DNA of 64,000 nt from Methanoculleus sp. 7T (GTDB lineage Archaea > Halobacteriota > Methanomicrobia > Methanomicrobiales > Methanoculleaceae), in NCBI RefSeq assembly GCF_023195915.1, contig NZ_JALPRP010000001.1, forward strand, positions 1,116,001 through 1,180,000. The letters run 5' to 3'. The notes under the pieces are model-generated. The model was not told the origin of the DNA, did not search any database, and saw nothing but the letters and a program-made list of their open reading frames with translations. Numbering within the stretch: the stretch's first letter is position 1; every line of letters begins with the position of its first letter. A program made the translations under genes and the position numbers. Below, piece by piece: positions 8,151-15,855 of the stretch.

Positions 8151-8927
8151 TCAAGAGACAACCCCCTGTCCGGGTAGTCCGCCGGGACCCTCCCGGGGTG
8201 AGCCGGGCGGCGGCCGGAAAAGCCCCCCGTCCGGGCGGTCCACCGCCTCGGCCTTGACGAGGTCGCGGAGCGTGAAGAACGTGCAACAGCAGGCGTACTG
8301 TCCGGGAGCGGAACCTCCCGAAGCCTCGGCGGAACCGCCCTTTGCCCTGCGAAGGACGGCAATGTCGTACCAGGGTTCCGTCGTGTTGAACGCCACGCTC
8401 TTCAAGGGGATGACCTCGCCCTGATGCAGAGCATACAGGTCTCCATAGCCTGCGTCGTACGCCAAGCTGCCCCACTGCGAACCGACGTCGACGATCAACC
8501 CCCCATTCTCACCGGCCAGCTCCCGGTAGGGTATCTGTTCAATCTCAGCAAAAAGGGTGAGCGGATGCTCTCCGAGAGGTGCTTTGTCGACCTCTAGGGA
8601 GTCCCAGGTCACTCTCCCCGTAGGGCCTGCCGCAACCCGATACCAGCGGTGGAGACCCTTATCATCGCCATAGAACTCGAAACTCAACTGCTTGACCGCC
8701 CCGTCGCCTTCAGTTACGATCCTGAACTGGTCCAAGACTGCCGTCGAGTTCTCGACACCGGTTCGCTCTTCGATGATCGCCCACAACTCCGAGAGCGGGA
8801 GGCCGCAGATGTTCTGCCGAAGGGAGGGGGCGGGGGGTTCGGGGTTATAGATGAGCAGAGCCGTGAACAGAGCACCGGCGAAGAACGCGATGCAGAACGT
8901 GAGGGCGATAACGTTTCTTCCGGACAT
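8151..8927 (-). CDS. Membrane-anchored protein, paralog of the gene at 20042-20734
   Basis: The 258-residue protein has an N-terminal membrane helix (about 5-27) and an outer domain. It shares an ordered set of phrases with the gene at 20042-20734: GVENSTAVL, FYGDDKG, HPLTLFAEIE, IPYRE, and a C-terminal 'FT-x2-D-x3-AE'. After that point the paralog stops. This protein runs on for about 27 Pro/Gly-rich residues, which may be a tail added by loss of the original stop. It sits in the leftward series below the promoter near 9.65 kb. I do not recognise the family. Confidence 0.62.
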   Translation of the reverse strand: MSGRNVIALTFCIAFFAGALFTALLIYNPEPPAPSLRQNICGLPLSELWAIIEERTGVENSTAVLDQFRIVTEGDGAVKQLSFEFYGDDKGLHRWYRVAAGPTGRVTWDSLEVDKAPLGEHPLTLFAEIEQIPYRELAGENGGLIVDVGSQWGSLAYDAGYGDLYALHQGEVIPLKSVAFNTTEPWYDIAVLRRAKGGSAEASGGSAPGQYACCCTFFTLRDLVKAEAVDRPDGGLFRPPPGSPREGPGGLPGQGVVS

Positions 8928-8964
8928 AGTTTACAACCCTACCGTGGAACACCTTCCGGCGGGC

Positions 8965-9537
8965 CTAGGGCTGCCGGACATCCTTTGAACTATATATGAT
9001 GTGCAGCGGGGATGCCGACTGTTCGGCACGTGAGCGCGGCTCGACACCCGTAATCCAGAGCGTCTCCCCATCGAGCGTCACGCTCCCGACGAGGACGTCT
9101 TCCCCGGTCGTCAGGAGGACGTCGCTCCCGTCGACGCCGACGATCGTTCCTTCGTACGAATCGATGCCGTCGTCGATCTGCTCGAAGTTCATTCTCTGCA
9201 GTTCGGCCCGGTGCTCCTTGCCGTGGATCCGGAGCGGAAGGACACCCTCCCGCACCTGCTTGTTCAGGGCCGCGTGGTCGAATGTCACGAGGTCGTACCG
9301 GGTGACCCCCTTCGGGATCTTCAGTTCTTCCGGTTCCGGGATCCCGGCGGCCTCGAGGTCTGATACCGATGCGGCACCCGCGACGAGTATATTCATGGAG
9401 TCGCCGATGACCAGCGTCGGCTCGCTGTCAGCGGTGGGGGGCTCTGCCGATCCTCGGGCGCCCGCACCCAGCACGATCGCCGCTACGACGATCAAGCATA
9501 CCAAGAGGGCGATGCCCCCCACGTGAGATTGCTTCAT
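8965..9537 (-). CDS. Secreted protein resembling a metalloprotease propeptide, catalytic domain absent
   Basis: This 190-residue protein has a signal peptide/anchor (ALLVCLIVVAAIVLGAGA). The region from about residue 75, with LPLRIHGKEHRAEL, DGIDSYEGTIVG and a C-terminal LHIIYSSKDV, resembles the propeptide that precedes the catalytic domain in archaeal M12-type (reprolysin-like) secreted metalloproteases. Here the chain ends where the catalytic domain would begin, and no HExxH motif follows. It may be a stand-alone inhibitor-like domain or a remnant. It is the first gene after the shared-motif promoter at 9634-9666. Confidence 0.55.
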   Translation of the reverse strand: MKQSHVGGIALLVCLIVVAAIVLGAGARGSAEPPTADSEPTLVIGDSMNILVAGAASVSDLEAAGIPEPEELKIPKGVTRYDLVTFDHAALNKQVREGVLPLRIHGKEHRAELQRMNFEQIDDGIDSYEGTIVGVDGSDVLLTTGEDVLVGSVTLDGETLWITGVEPRSRAEQSASPLHIIYSSKDVRQP

Positions 9538-9633
9538 TCGAGTTCCTTGAGTGCTCGTTCTCTAGCAGCCGAGCGCACCCCGCATGCCCGGATGCCGAGA
9601 ATGATCTCCATGCGTGAGAAGTCAACGTTCTCC

Positions 9634-9666
9634 TATAAACGATTTCTGTCGCAATCATCTACACGT
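9634..9666 (-). promoter_or_regulatory. Shared-motif promoter 1 (ACGTGTAG-N19-TTTATA)
   Basis: On the minus strand ACGTGTAG (9666-9659) is followed after exactly 19 nt by TTTATA (9639-9634). The BRE-like CGACAGAAATCG lies immediately upstream of the TATA element. It faces the gene starting at 9537 and implies a leader of about 70 nt. The same box and spacing recur at nine other sites in the island. Confidence 0.75.
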
Positions 9667-9824
9667 TGGGCCTGTGAGAACGGTTATCATTCAGCGACGA
9701 CTGACTGTCACTCCCGGTCTCTGCAGAAAGCATGGGAACGAAGATACCCGAACTGATAACGGATACGAGCAGTCCAAGGAGCACAACTCTCACGATCGTG
9801 GGATTCTCCGGATGAGATCGTCCA

Positions 9825-10499
9825 TCATAATGGCATGATACCTCCGGCAATAACATAGTAGCCGGCCGGCACCGGAACGAATCCCGACGCTGTGCTCGGA
9901 ACGGCCGTATTCACCGTCGCCGTCCAGATGTTCTCTTTGATCAGGTGCTTCACGCCCCCGCCGCCCCGGTACTCGAGGTTGAACGAGACCGGGGCCGCAT
10001 CCTCCGGCGACGGGACGAAGCCGTCGAGGAAGACGACGGTGGTGTAGGTTCCGCCCGATGACCGGCTGAATTCTTCGACGCTCGCGTTCTCAGGGGTTGC
10101 GAGGACCGGCACGAGCAGTCGCGGCTCTTCTTTCGTCTCGAATTCACCGGTCGGTAGGAAAATATCCTGCGCGTAGCCTTCCGTCGTCGTGAACGCAAGC
10201 ATCTTCCCATACTGTGTCTCCCGGATCGCCGCCCGCCACCCAGCGGGCTGGCCGCTGAGCGCCTCGAACAGCACCAACTCGCCCTTCGCGTTCGCCGGAA
10301 CCGGGATCATGACCGTGGCGGTGCCGTTCACGGCAAGACCAGAGAGACCGGTGATCCGGACCAAGTAGGAGTCGTTCGGTAGGGTGGTCTCGACGAACGC
10401 AGGACCGAGAAAGAGCAGGAAGATCACCACGGCGAGGATGGCGATTGCTATGAGCAGGTTCAGTATAGTTTTCCGGGTATTGGTACGTTGTTCGTCCAT
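9825..10499 (-). CDS. Membrane-anchored ITGLS/VPIP protein, copy 1
   Basis: The protein is 224 residues with an N-terminal membrane helix (about 11-33) and an outer domain of beta-type character. Early in the domain it reads YLVRITGLSG, then VMIPVPA. The protein at 13735-14436 reads YVVSITGLSD and IVVPIPA at the same positions, so the two are paralogs. GGTGAGAAG precedes the ATG at 10499. The downstream end is 288 nt from the gene at 9537. It is the only gene between two shared-motif promoters, so it is probably monocistronic. I do not recognise the family. Confidence 0.62.
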   Translation of the reverse strand: MDEQRTNTRKTILNLLIAIAILAVVIFLLFLGPAFVETTLPNDSYLVRITGLSGLAVNGTATVMIPVPANAKGELVLFEALSGQPAGWRAAIRETQYGKMLAFTTTEGYAQDIFLPTGEFETKEEPRLLVPVLATPENASVEEFSRSSGGTYTTVVFLDGFVPSPEDAAPVSFNLEYRGGGGVKHLIKENIWTATVNTAVPSTASGFVPVPAGYYVIAGGIMPL

Positions 10500-10568
10500 C
10501 TTCTCACCATCGTCCCGGCCGGGTGGGCCCGCCTTCCAGGATCAATGCATGAGAACTCAACGTTCCCC

Positions 10569-10601
10569 TATAAACGATTTCTGTCATGAACGTCTACACG
10601 T
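10569..10601 (-). promoter_or_regulatory. Shared-motif promoter 2 (ACGTGTAG-N19-TTTATA)
   Basis: On the minus strand ACGTGTAG (10601-10594) precedes TTTATA (10574-10569) by 19 nt, with GACAGAAATCG before the TATA element. It faces the gene starting at 10499, giving a leader of about 45 nt. This leader lacks the long structured core seen at three other promoters but keeps a CCACCCGGCC stretch. Confidence 0.75.
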
Positions 10602-10700
10602 CGAGACGTCTTGATCCATTTTGCTCTGGGAAACATACCGTGAGCAGCCGAGAATTCATGCTACACCGTTGATAGGGAAACCCGCGCAACAGAGAAGGCT
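10602..10700 (-). repeat. Dispersed upstream block, copy 1
   Basis: Beyond promoter 2 the sequence (GATCCATTTTGCTC and further) matches the blocks behind promoters 3, 4 and 5. The repeated unit therefore includes upstream DNA as well as the promoter. From about 10700 to 10892 I see no gene and no clear signal. Confidence 0.55.
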
Positions 10701-10892
10701 CCGATTTCGAGAATCATTCTTACCGATAGAGAAGGGGTTATGAAGCCTGCTACCAGAAAAGGGGTTTTCGCGTCGTTTCAGCACACCACGTGCGATTCGT
10801 TTAGAAGGAGGAGGAGCAGACCCACTCCACCCGTCCGGGAATGGTTGCCGGCACCTGTACTCACTATCAGGGGAGAGATTTCATCTGGAGGG

Positions 10893-12038
10893 TCACCGGG
10901 GCTCCTCCGGGTAGTTATGCCGGTTCACCAGAAGGGCGTACCCGCCGTCGGCAGTCTGAATGATCGATACGGCGTTGCCGATCAGTTCAAACGTGGCACT
11001 CAGTTCAGTGTCCCACTCCAGGAGTCCATCGGCATTGAACTTCACAATGTGGGGGACGCCTACTTGGTCGGGGAGGATCAGGAACCGGGATGCACGATGG
11101 TACCTAACTGCACCGGATACGTACCCTCCATCGGTGGTTTTAGTGAGAGGCGCCGACGCATTGAGCGTCCTCTCCCCGATCACGTTCCCTTCCCGGTCAA
11201 ACACGACCTCTCCCGGCGTTACGATGACGATATAGTCGCCCCCCGGCGCTTCGCTCATGAAGTACACGTCGTTGTATAGCGACGGGCTCCCGAGCGTCGC
11301 ATCCCAGAGCAGGTCGCCTGCGGCATCCAGTTGAAGCAGCCACACGTCAGAACCGTTCCGGCCCGGAAGATCACTCATGCCGCCCACCAGGTACCCGCCG
11401 TCCGAGGTCTGAATGATGGTCCTCGCGCTGTCCCGGTTGCCGGTCCCATGGATCTTACGCCATTCGTCCGTCATGTCCCGGCCTCGTTTGAGCACAAGAA
11501 GATCTTTGCCAGCGGTCCCGGCGACGGCAATCCCGCCGTCGGTGGTCCCGACGACCGCTTGAAGGATGCCGTCGGCTTCCGCATCCTGCACGTCGCTATA
11601 GAGGAGACTCCCTGCCGGGTCGAAGATAAGAATCTTGGAACCACTGGTGAAGTAACTGCTGACCGCTACGATGGTGCCTGTGGTCGTCTCGGCGACAGAA
11701 GAGATCTGGGCTCCTCCGTCGGTAGCGTTCCAGACGACGGCACCGTTGCCGTCGAGTTTGAAGATCCCGTAGGACCGATCCCCGCGCCAGGGCCAGACTT
11801 CTCCCCCGATGAGATACCCACCGTCTGCCGTCTGGATCATGCACGTTGCGGTATCGTCGCCCCCGGTATCGATGACCGTCTGCCACTGCTCAGTTCCCCC
11901 GGCATCGACTTTGAATACCATGATGTCACGGCCCACTCCGTACTCCGGCACAAGGCATCCTGCTGCGAATACCGACATCAGAAGAGAGATCCCCATCAGG
12001 ATACCAAGTCCTTGATGTACAGTCGGTGTCATGTTCAT
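10893..12038 (-). CDS. Lipoprotein with DGG beta-propeller-like repeats, copy 1
   Basis: This 381-residue lipoprotein has a signal peptide ending in VFAAGC (about Cys28). Repeats spaced roughly 45-50 residues apart follow, each with a T-x-DGG core: QTADGGYLIGG, TTDGGIAVAG, QTSDGGYLVGG, TTDGGYVSG, QTADGGYAL. Many repeats are preceded by a W-N/D-x-T strand. This is the pattern of surface beta-propeller proteins common in methanogens. It is a paralog of the gene at 15856-17013. I chose the ATG at 12038, and an in-frame ATG six bases later is equally possible. It follows a phospholipase-C-like gene after a T-rich stretch. The ligand is unknown. Confidence 0.72.
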   Translation of the reverse strand: MNMTPTVHQGLGILMGISLLMSVFAAGCLVPEYGVGRDIMVFKVDAGGTEQWQTVIDTGGDDTATCMIQTADGGYLIGGEVWPWRGDRSYGIFKLDGNGAVVWNATDGGAQISSVAETTTGTIVAVSSYFTSGSKILIFDPAGSLLYSDVQDAEADGILQAVVGTTDGGIAVAGTAGKDLLVLKRGRDMTDEWRKIHGTGNRDSARTIIQTSDGGYLVGGMSDLPGRNGSDVWLLQLDAAGDLLWDATLGSPSLYNDVYFMSEAPGGDYIVIVTPGEVVFDREGNVIGERTLNASAPLTKTTDGGYVSGAVRYHRASRFLILPDQVGVPHIVKFNADGLLEWDTELSATFELIGNAVSIIQTADGGYALLVNRHNYPEEPR

Positions 12039-12143
12039 CTCTTTACTGTTTTCAGTGTACTTCACATTCTACCCCCCTTGTTCGACAACTCTGCAATAGA
12101 ATGCTGAAATTCTTTTTGTCCTCCAGTATGGCCCTATGGTCCG

Positions 12144-12159
12144 TAAAAACAAAAAAAAG
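12144..12159 (-). terminator. Poly-T terminator candidate
   Basis: Read leftward, the sequence just after the stop at 12186 is CTCTTTTTTTTGTTTTTACG. A long U-run without a strong hairpin is the usual archaeal termination signal. Some read-through into the lipoprotein gene is possible, because I see no shared-motif promoter in front of that gene. Confidence 0.55.
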
Positions 12160-12185
12160 AGGGGAACGAGAGACATCTAACCCGA

Positions 12186-13334
12186 TCAATCGGTCACGTA
12201 TTTTACCAACCCCAGAGTGTCCTTTGCAGTTGAAAGCAGACACGCCTCTGTAGCCGCTCTTAGATTCTGGTTAGAATCAAAGCTATCGGGATAAAAGAAG
12301 ATCGTCGAGTAAACAGTGTCTTCGTAGTTCTTTGAGAATCCCGCCAGTAACCGGGTCGTCAGGTCGGGTGAGTAGACAGCATGGTACTCCCAATTGTTCG
12401 CGACGACATTTTTGAACTGATATCCGGCCATCCAATTGTTCCCTACATAGTCCTCATATGCAAAGTGAACCCATGGGAAAGCTGCCTGCTCGACCTCATT
12501 ACCAGTGTGCAGGGGATTGCCGACATCGGTCATGAAATGACTTGACCAACCAAGGTCACGCATTCCACCTTCCCAGTCATACTGATCGATTTTATCCTTT
12601 GCACTTCCAGAGAACTCTCCACATCTGAGGGGTGCCCAACCTGTTCCCAAGGTGGGATTGTAGTAGTGATCCCAAGAGTGACAAACTGTGTTGATAAAAT
12701 CATCAAATTCTTCATATCCAGATGGCGGGACTATCGATGGCCAAGTATCGGGATCGTCTGCAGCAACACTTGCCTCATTCGCTAAAGCATCCGAATATCC
12801 CCATTTCTTAACAGACAGATAGATTATATCTGAGTGTTGACCTCCATGCCATTCAGGAGAAACCTCCGCGTTATATAGATCAAACTGGACCTTAGTAATC
12901 GCTGTCGAGATCTCTTCGAGCATTCGATTTTCGTTTTCTGTTAATTTAGTATACTGTGCCCCTGGGGTAAAGGACATATGAATAGTATTACCCTCTTTTT
13001 CAATCATTACAGGATATTTCCTCCAGATCTCTTGAAGAAACATACTCATTCGGTCTTCTTCGTCCTCAGGAACATTGAGTTCACTTACCCATTCTAGGAT
13101 GATTTGTCTCTCGGGCTCACCGGCTGCCAGCAAGATCCAGTACGGCGTTGAGTCCTTAATGTTATCAGCAACCTGCATGAGTTCGATATTGGGCGGTACT
13201 CCTTTCTCCAGGCTCTCCACGGGTTGCGGTCGGAGAGCTGGCACATCTTCGGCAACCACAGGAGTAATTGCCGTACAAACCAGTAACAATGTTAGGAGCA
13301 CAGGAAGTGCCCGTATTCCAACTTTTCCATTCAT
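12186..13334 (-). CDS. Secreted zinc phospholipase C/P1 nuclease-fold protein, copy 1
   Basis: The protein is 382 residues with a signal peptide (VLLTLLLVCTAITPVVA). The C-terminal half has the metal-ligand pattern of the zinc-dependent phospholipase C/S1-P1 nuclease fold: H167, D193, H219 and H223 in HSWDHYY, then H266, D270 and H276 in HFMTDVGNPLH, and E280. The N-terminal 150 residues have no family I recognise. GGAGG lies 7 nt before the ATG at 13334. Paralogs are at 14458-15396 and 17050-18213. The sequence is visibly richer in A+T than flanking genes, suggesting transfer. Whether it cleaves lipids, nucleic acid or nothing cannot be told. Confidence 0.72.
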   Translation of the reverse strand: MNGKVGIRALPVLLTLLLVCTAITPVVAEDVPALRPQPVESLEKGVPPNIELMQVADNIKDSTPYWILLAAGEPERQIILEWVSELNVPEDEEDRMSMFLQEIWRKYPVMIEKEGNTIHMSFTPGAQYTKLTENENRMLEEISTAITKVQFDLYNAEVSPEWHGGQHSDIIYLSVKKWGYSDALANEASVAADDPDTWPSIVPPSGYEEFDDFINTVCHSWDHYYNPTLGTGWAPLRCGEFSGSAKDKIDQYDWEGGMRDLGWSSHFMTDVGNPLHTGNEVEQAAFPWVHFAYEDYVGNNWMAGYQFKNVVANNWEYHAVYSPDLTTRLLAGFSKNYEDTVYSTIFFYPDSFDSNQNLRAATEACLLSTAKDTLGLVKYVTD

Positions 13335-13497
13335 TTGCTTTCCTCCGATAATTTCCCGGAGGCAAGTGAGGCATACTTTCAAGTATGGGAAAAGTACACG
13401 TTTCTTTTGCCTCCGGGCATGCAGGATGTTCACCCATCCGATTCGCTCTTGGCCGGGTGGATCTCCCTGCGCTCCGGGATACCGGTCCCGGTACCCA
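13335..13497 (-). ncRNA. Structured 5' leader A (candidate cis-regulatory RNA)
   Basis: Between the predicted start site and the ATG lie about 160 nt with a near-invariant 31-nt core (13409-13439) holding GCATGCCCGG. CCCGGAGGCAA (the complement of 13407-13417) can pair with TTGCCTCCGGG (13355-13365), enclosing a small hairpin (13372-13387). The 3' arm could pair instead with the Shine-Dalgarno CGGAGG. Leaders B and C are close relatives. D and E are shorter relatives on the other strand. Confidence 0.6.
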
Positions 13498-13520
13498 CGG
13501 ATGAGAAATCAACGTTCTGC

Positions 13521-13553
13521 TATAAACGATTTCTGTCGAACCTCTCTACACGT
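13521..13553 (-). promoter_or_regulatory. Shared-motif promoter 3 (ACGTGTAG-N19-TTTATA)
   Basis: On the minus strand ACGTGTAG (13553-13546) precedes TTTATA (13526-13521) by 19 nt, with CGACAGAAATCG before the TATA element. It serves leader A and the phospholipase-C-like gene starting at 13334. Confidence 0.78.
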
Positions 13554-13660
13554 TGAGGCTGTTCGATCCATTTTGCTTCCGAAAACATCCCACAGTCGAC
13601 CGAAAACTCACACTGCACCGACCAATAGAGAACTCACGCAGTCGAGGGAGATCCGGTACC
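13554..13660 (-). repeat. Dispersed upstream block, copy 2
   Basis: GTTCGATCCATTTTGC and about 80 further bases match the blocks behind promoters 2, 4 and 5. This makes the full repeated cassette (block, promoter and leader) more than 300 nt long. I see nothing more between 13660 and 13734. Confidence 0.55.
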
Positions 13661-13734
13661 GGGAGTCATGTCCCCCCACAGCAGCCGCTGTTTTTTATAG
13701 AACGTCTGAGTTCGGCTGTCAACGATCATATGTT

Positions 13735-14436
13735 TCAATTGATGGAGACGTTCTCCTCCAGAGGACGGAAGGCTTCGCGAAAACTCTCGCGATAGTAGAT
13801 CCGCGGCTCCACGGGGATAACGCCGGTCCTTCCCGGTGGGATCTGCTCCACGATCGAGACAAGGTAGTCGGGCCTATGCTCACCGAAGGTTCTACTGCCG
13901 GATACGCTAAAGTTGATACTTACCAAGATTGGGCTCGAATGGTTCGATATAGGATGGAGCGAATCCGGAATGATAATGTACGGAAAGTCATCCGAGGAAT
14001 TCCCCGCCTCAAAGAGTCGTGAGGATGTCGGTACAAACCCGCCCTTTTGCACCTCCTCAAGCGAGGGATCTTTTGAGAAATCCCGTGATTTAGCGGCAGA
14101 GATGTCTGTGAGATTTGTACCGACCAACCGCAATGCGAGCATTTCTCCATCCTTTGTCATAACAGGCAAGGGCGTACAGTTATCAGAGACCATCCGCTGG
14201 AGGTCTTCTTCGAAAAAGATCGGTGAACCACCAATTGCAGGAATGGGAACAACAATCTCCGTGATTGGATCTCCTTGGTAGTCGGACAATCCGGTAATGG
14301 AAACGACGTATGAGTAATGCCCCGATACCGTCGGATAATAGTGGACGAGAATATTTCCGCCGATAGCAACAATTGTGATCACGAGAAGTGAGACGCCGAC
14401 AACTTTGCCTAAAAAGGAGATTATTGGGGGGACCAT
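13735..14436 (-). CDS. Membrane-anchored ITGLS/VPIP protein, copy 2
   Basis: The protein is 233 residues with one N-terminal membrane helix (about 8-31) and an outer domain that starts YVVSITGLSD and IVVPIPAIGG. It matches copy 1 at 9825-10499 in the first 60 residues and only loosely after that. The gene begins 21 nt after the second phospholipase-C-like gene, so the two share a transcript. Here the partner of that enzyme-like protein is this family rather than the DGG lipoprotein seen in the other two operons. Function is unknown. Confidence 0.62.
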   Translation of the reverse strand: MVPPIISFLGKVVGVSLLVITIVAIGGNILVHYYPTVSGHYSYVVSITGLSDYQGDPITEIVVPIPAIGGSPIFFEEDLQRMVSDNCTPLPVMTKDGEMLALRLVGTNLTDISAAKSRDFSKDPSLEEVQKGGFVPTSSRLFEAGNSSDDFPYIIIPDSLHPISNHSSPILVSINFSVSGSRTFGEHRPDYLVSIVEQIPPGRTGVIPVEPRIYYRESFREAFRPLEENVSIN

Positions 14437-14457
14437 CTTCCATTCACTTCCTGAGAT

Positions 14458-15396
14458 TCACCTCGTAACATAATCTGCAAGACCCCAATTGTATTTTGTG
14501 CCCTCTCGGATACAATTTCTCGTATACGCAATCACACTAGCATCTTCTTCCCAGTCAGGATTGTGGGCCATCTGATTGTTTATATAGCTGAGATACTGAT
14601 GCGAGTACTCAGCAAGATCCATAGTGGCGTCGCTTACGTCGGTTATGACATAGTAGTACGTGGGACTGGTTGCATCACTTCTAAATCCACTTCCTCCAAA
14701 ATCCTTTGCTGTCCCCCAATTGTCCGCAACGTAATACTCATAGGGCTCGTGATAAAGGAGCCCTTCGTAAACATAGTGGTATGGGACAGTCATATCTGTC
14801 ATAAAGTGCATGGCATATGCGAGGAATGAAAAACCCCCGTGCCAATCGTCAACAGAAAGTTTTGCACGAGCTGCATTCGCCAGTCTTTCCGCCTCTCCGG
14901 GAGCCCCTGTAAGTGCGTAGTGATCGATGCAAAAGGTTCCCCACCCATCGGGGTCGTCAGCATGATCCAACAACTCAGCACATTCTGCTGACCCTAAACC
15001 CATCTTCTGACCGGCAATTTGTGCCATCTCCTGATGAACAGGAACTCCATATTGCATGATGCCGATGGAGTGATCTTGACTGAATAAAGATCTCCCGACA
15101 TTAAGCAGACTTTTCTCAAGCCTATCCATAGAAATGGGACTTTCAGATATCACGGCACGCAGGTCATCTATAAGTTCCTTTTTTTCCTTCGGGTCCATGC
15201 TGCTTTCCTGGATTTCTTTGATGACACCCTCAACGGCATCACGAATACTATCATCCGTGACTGTAATCGAGGGAGCTTCGACTCCCCTGGCATCGTAGTG
15301 GGCCGATCCCGCACTCGCCACCGATACCACAACCGCACTCACCAGCATTACTGCCAGGAGTAGGGGTGATATCCGCATTCCGGCTTTTCCGTTCAT
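14458..15396 (-). CDS. Secreted zinc phospholipase C/P1 nuclease-fold protein, copy 2
   Basis: The protein is 312 residues with a signal peptide ending near VASAGSA. Metal-ligand candidates are H121 in VHQEMAQIA, D147 in DHADDPDGW, H159, then H197, D201 and H207 in HFMTDMTVPYH, and E211. It lacks about 70 residues of N-terminal sequence present in copies 1 and 3, and its HSWDHYY-type motif is reduced to IDHY. GGAGG precedes the ATG at 15396, and the first residues (MNGKAG) match copy 1 (MNGKVG). The base composition is relatively A+T rich. Substrate is unknown. Confidence 0.72.
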   Translation of the reverse strand: MNGKAGMRISPLLLAVMLVSAVVVSVASAGSAHYDARGVEAPSITVTDDSIRDAVEGVIKEIQESSMDPKEKKELIDDLRAVISESPISMDRLEKSLLNVGRSLFSQDHSIGIMQYGVPVHQEMAQIAGQKMGLGSAECAELLDHADDPDGWGTFCIDHYALTGAPGEAERLANAARAKLSVDDWHGGFSFLAYAMHFMTDMTVPYHYVYEGLLYHEPYEYYVADNWGTAKDFGGSGFRSDATSPTYYYVITDVSDATMDLAEYSHQYLSYINNQMAHNPDWEEDASVIAYTRNCIREGTKYNWGLADYVTR

Positions 15397-15558
15397 GTTT
15401 TTTCCTCCAGTTTCTTTCCCCGGAGGCAGGAGAGGCATACTTTCAAGTAGAGAAAGAGCACACACTCCCATTGCCTCCGGGCATGCGGGACGTTCACCCA
15501 TCCGATTCGCTCTTGGCCGGGTGGACCCCCGCGCTTCGGGATACCGGCCCAGGTACCC
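15397..15558 (-). ncRNA. Structured 5' leader B (candidate cis-regulatory RNA)
   Basis: This is a close relative of leader A. The 31-nt core is at 15473-15503. The outer stem CCCGGAGGCA/TGCCTCCGGG encloses a weaker TAC-TTGAAA-GTA hairpin, and the 3' arm is close to the GGAGG ribosome site. The sequence between the TATA element and the core, including a GGTACC/GGTATCC hairpin, is also conserved with A and C. Confidence 0.6.
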
Positions 15559-15582
15559 ACGGATGAGAAATCAACGTTTTGT

Positions 15583-15615
15583 TATAAATGATTTCTGTCG
15601 ATCCTCTCTACACGT
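15583..15615 (-). promoter_or_regulatory. Shared-motif promoter 4 (ACGTGTAG-N19-TTTATA)
   Basis: On the minus strand ACGTGTAG (15615-15608) precedes TTTATA (15588-15583) by 19 nt, with CGACAGAAATCA between. It serves leader B and the gene starting at 15396. Confidence 0.78.
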
Positions 15616-15700
15616 TGAGGCCGTTCGATCCGTTTTGCTCCCGAAAGCATGCCGCAGTTAACCAAGGACTCACGTTGTGCCGTTGAATGATGAGCCCTCC
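15616..15700 (-). repeat. Dispersed upstream block, copy 3
   Basis: GTTCGATCCGTTTTGCTCCC and following bases match the blocks behind promoters 2, 3 and 5, with more divergence after about 50 nt. The stretch 15700-15855 is non-coding, and I see no further signal in it. Confidence 0.5.
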
Positions 15701-15855
15701 CAACAAGAGAGGAATGGAGCATCCATTCGTCCCGATAGAGTATCCGTAAAACCGGCTCACCTGGCGCACGAGGACCCCACCGGGCAAGCGCCCCGTATCA
15801 ATACCGGTCGATACGGGCTGGTGAAGAAATGATATCTCTCTGAATTTTTGCGGAT

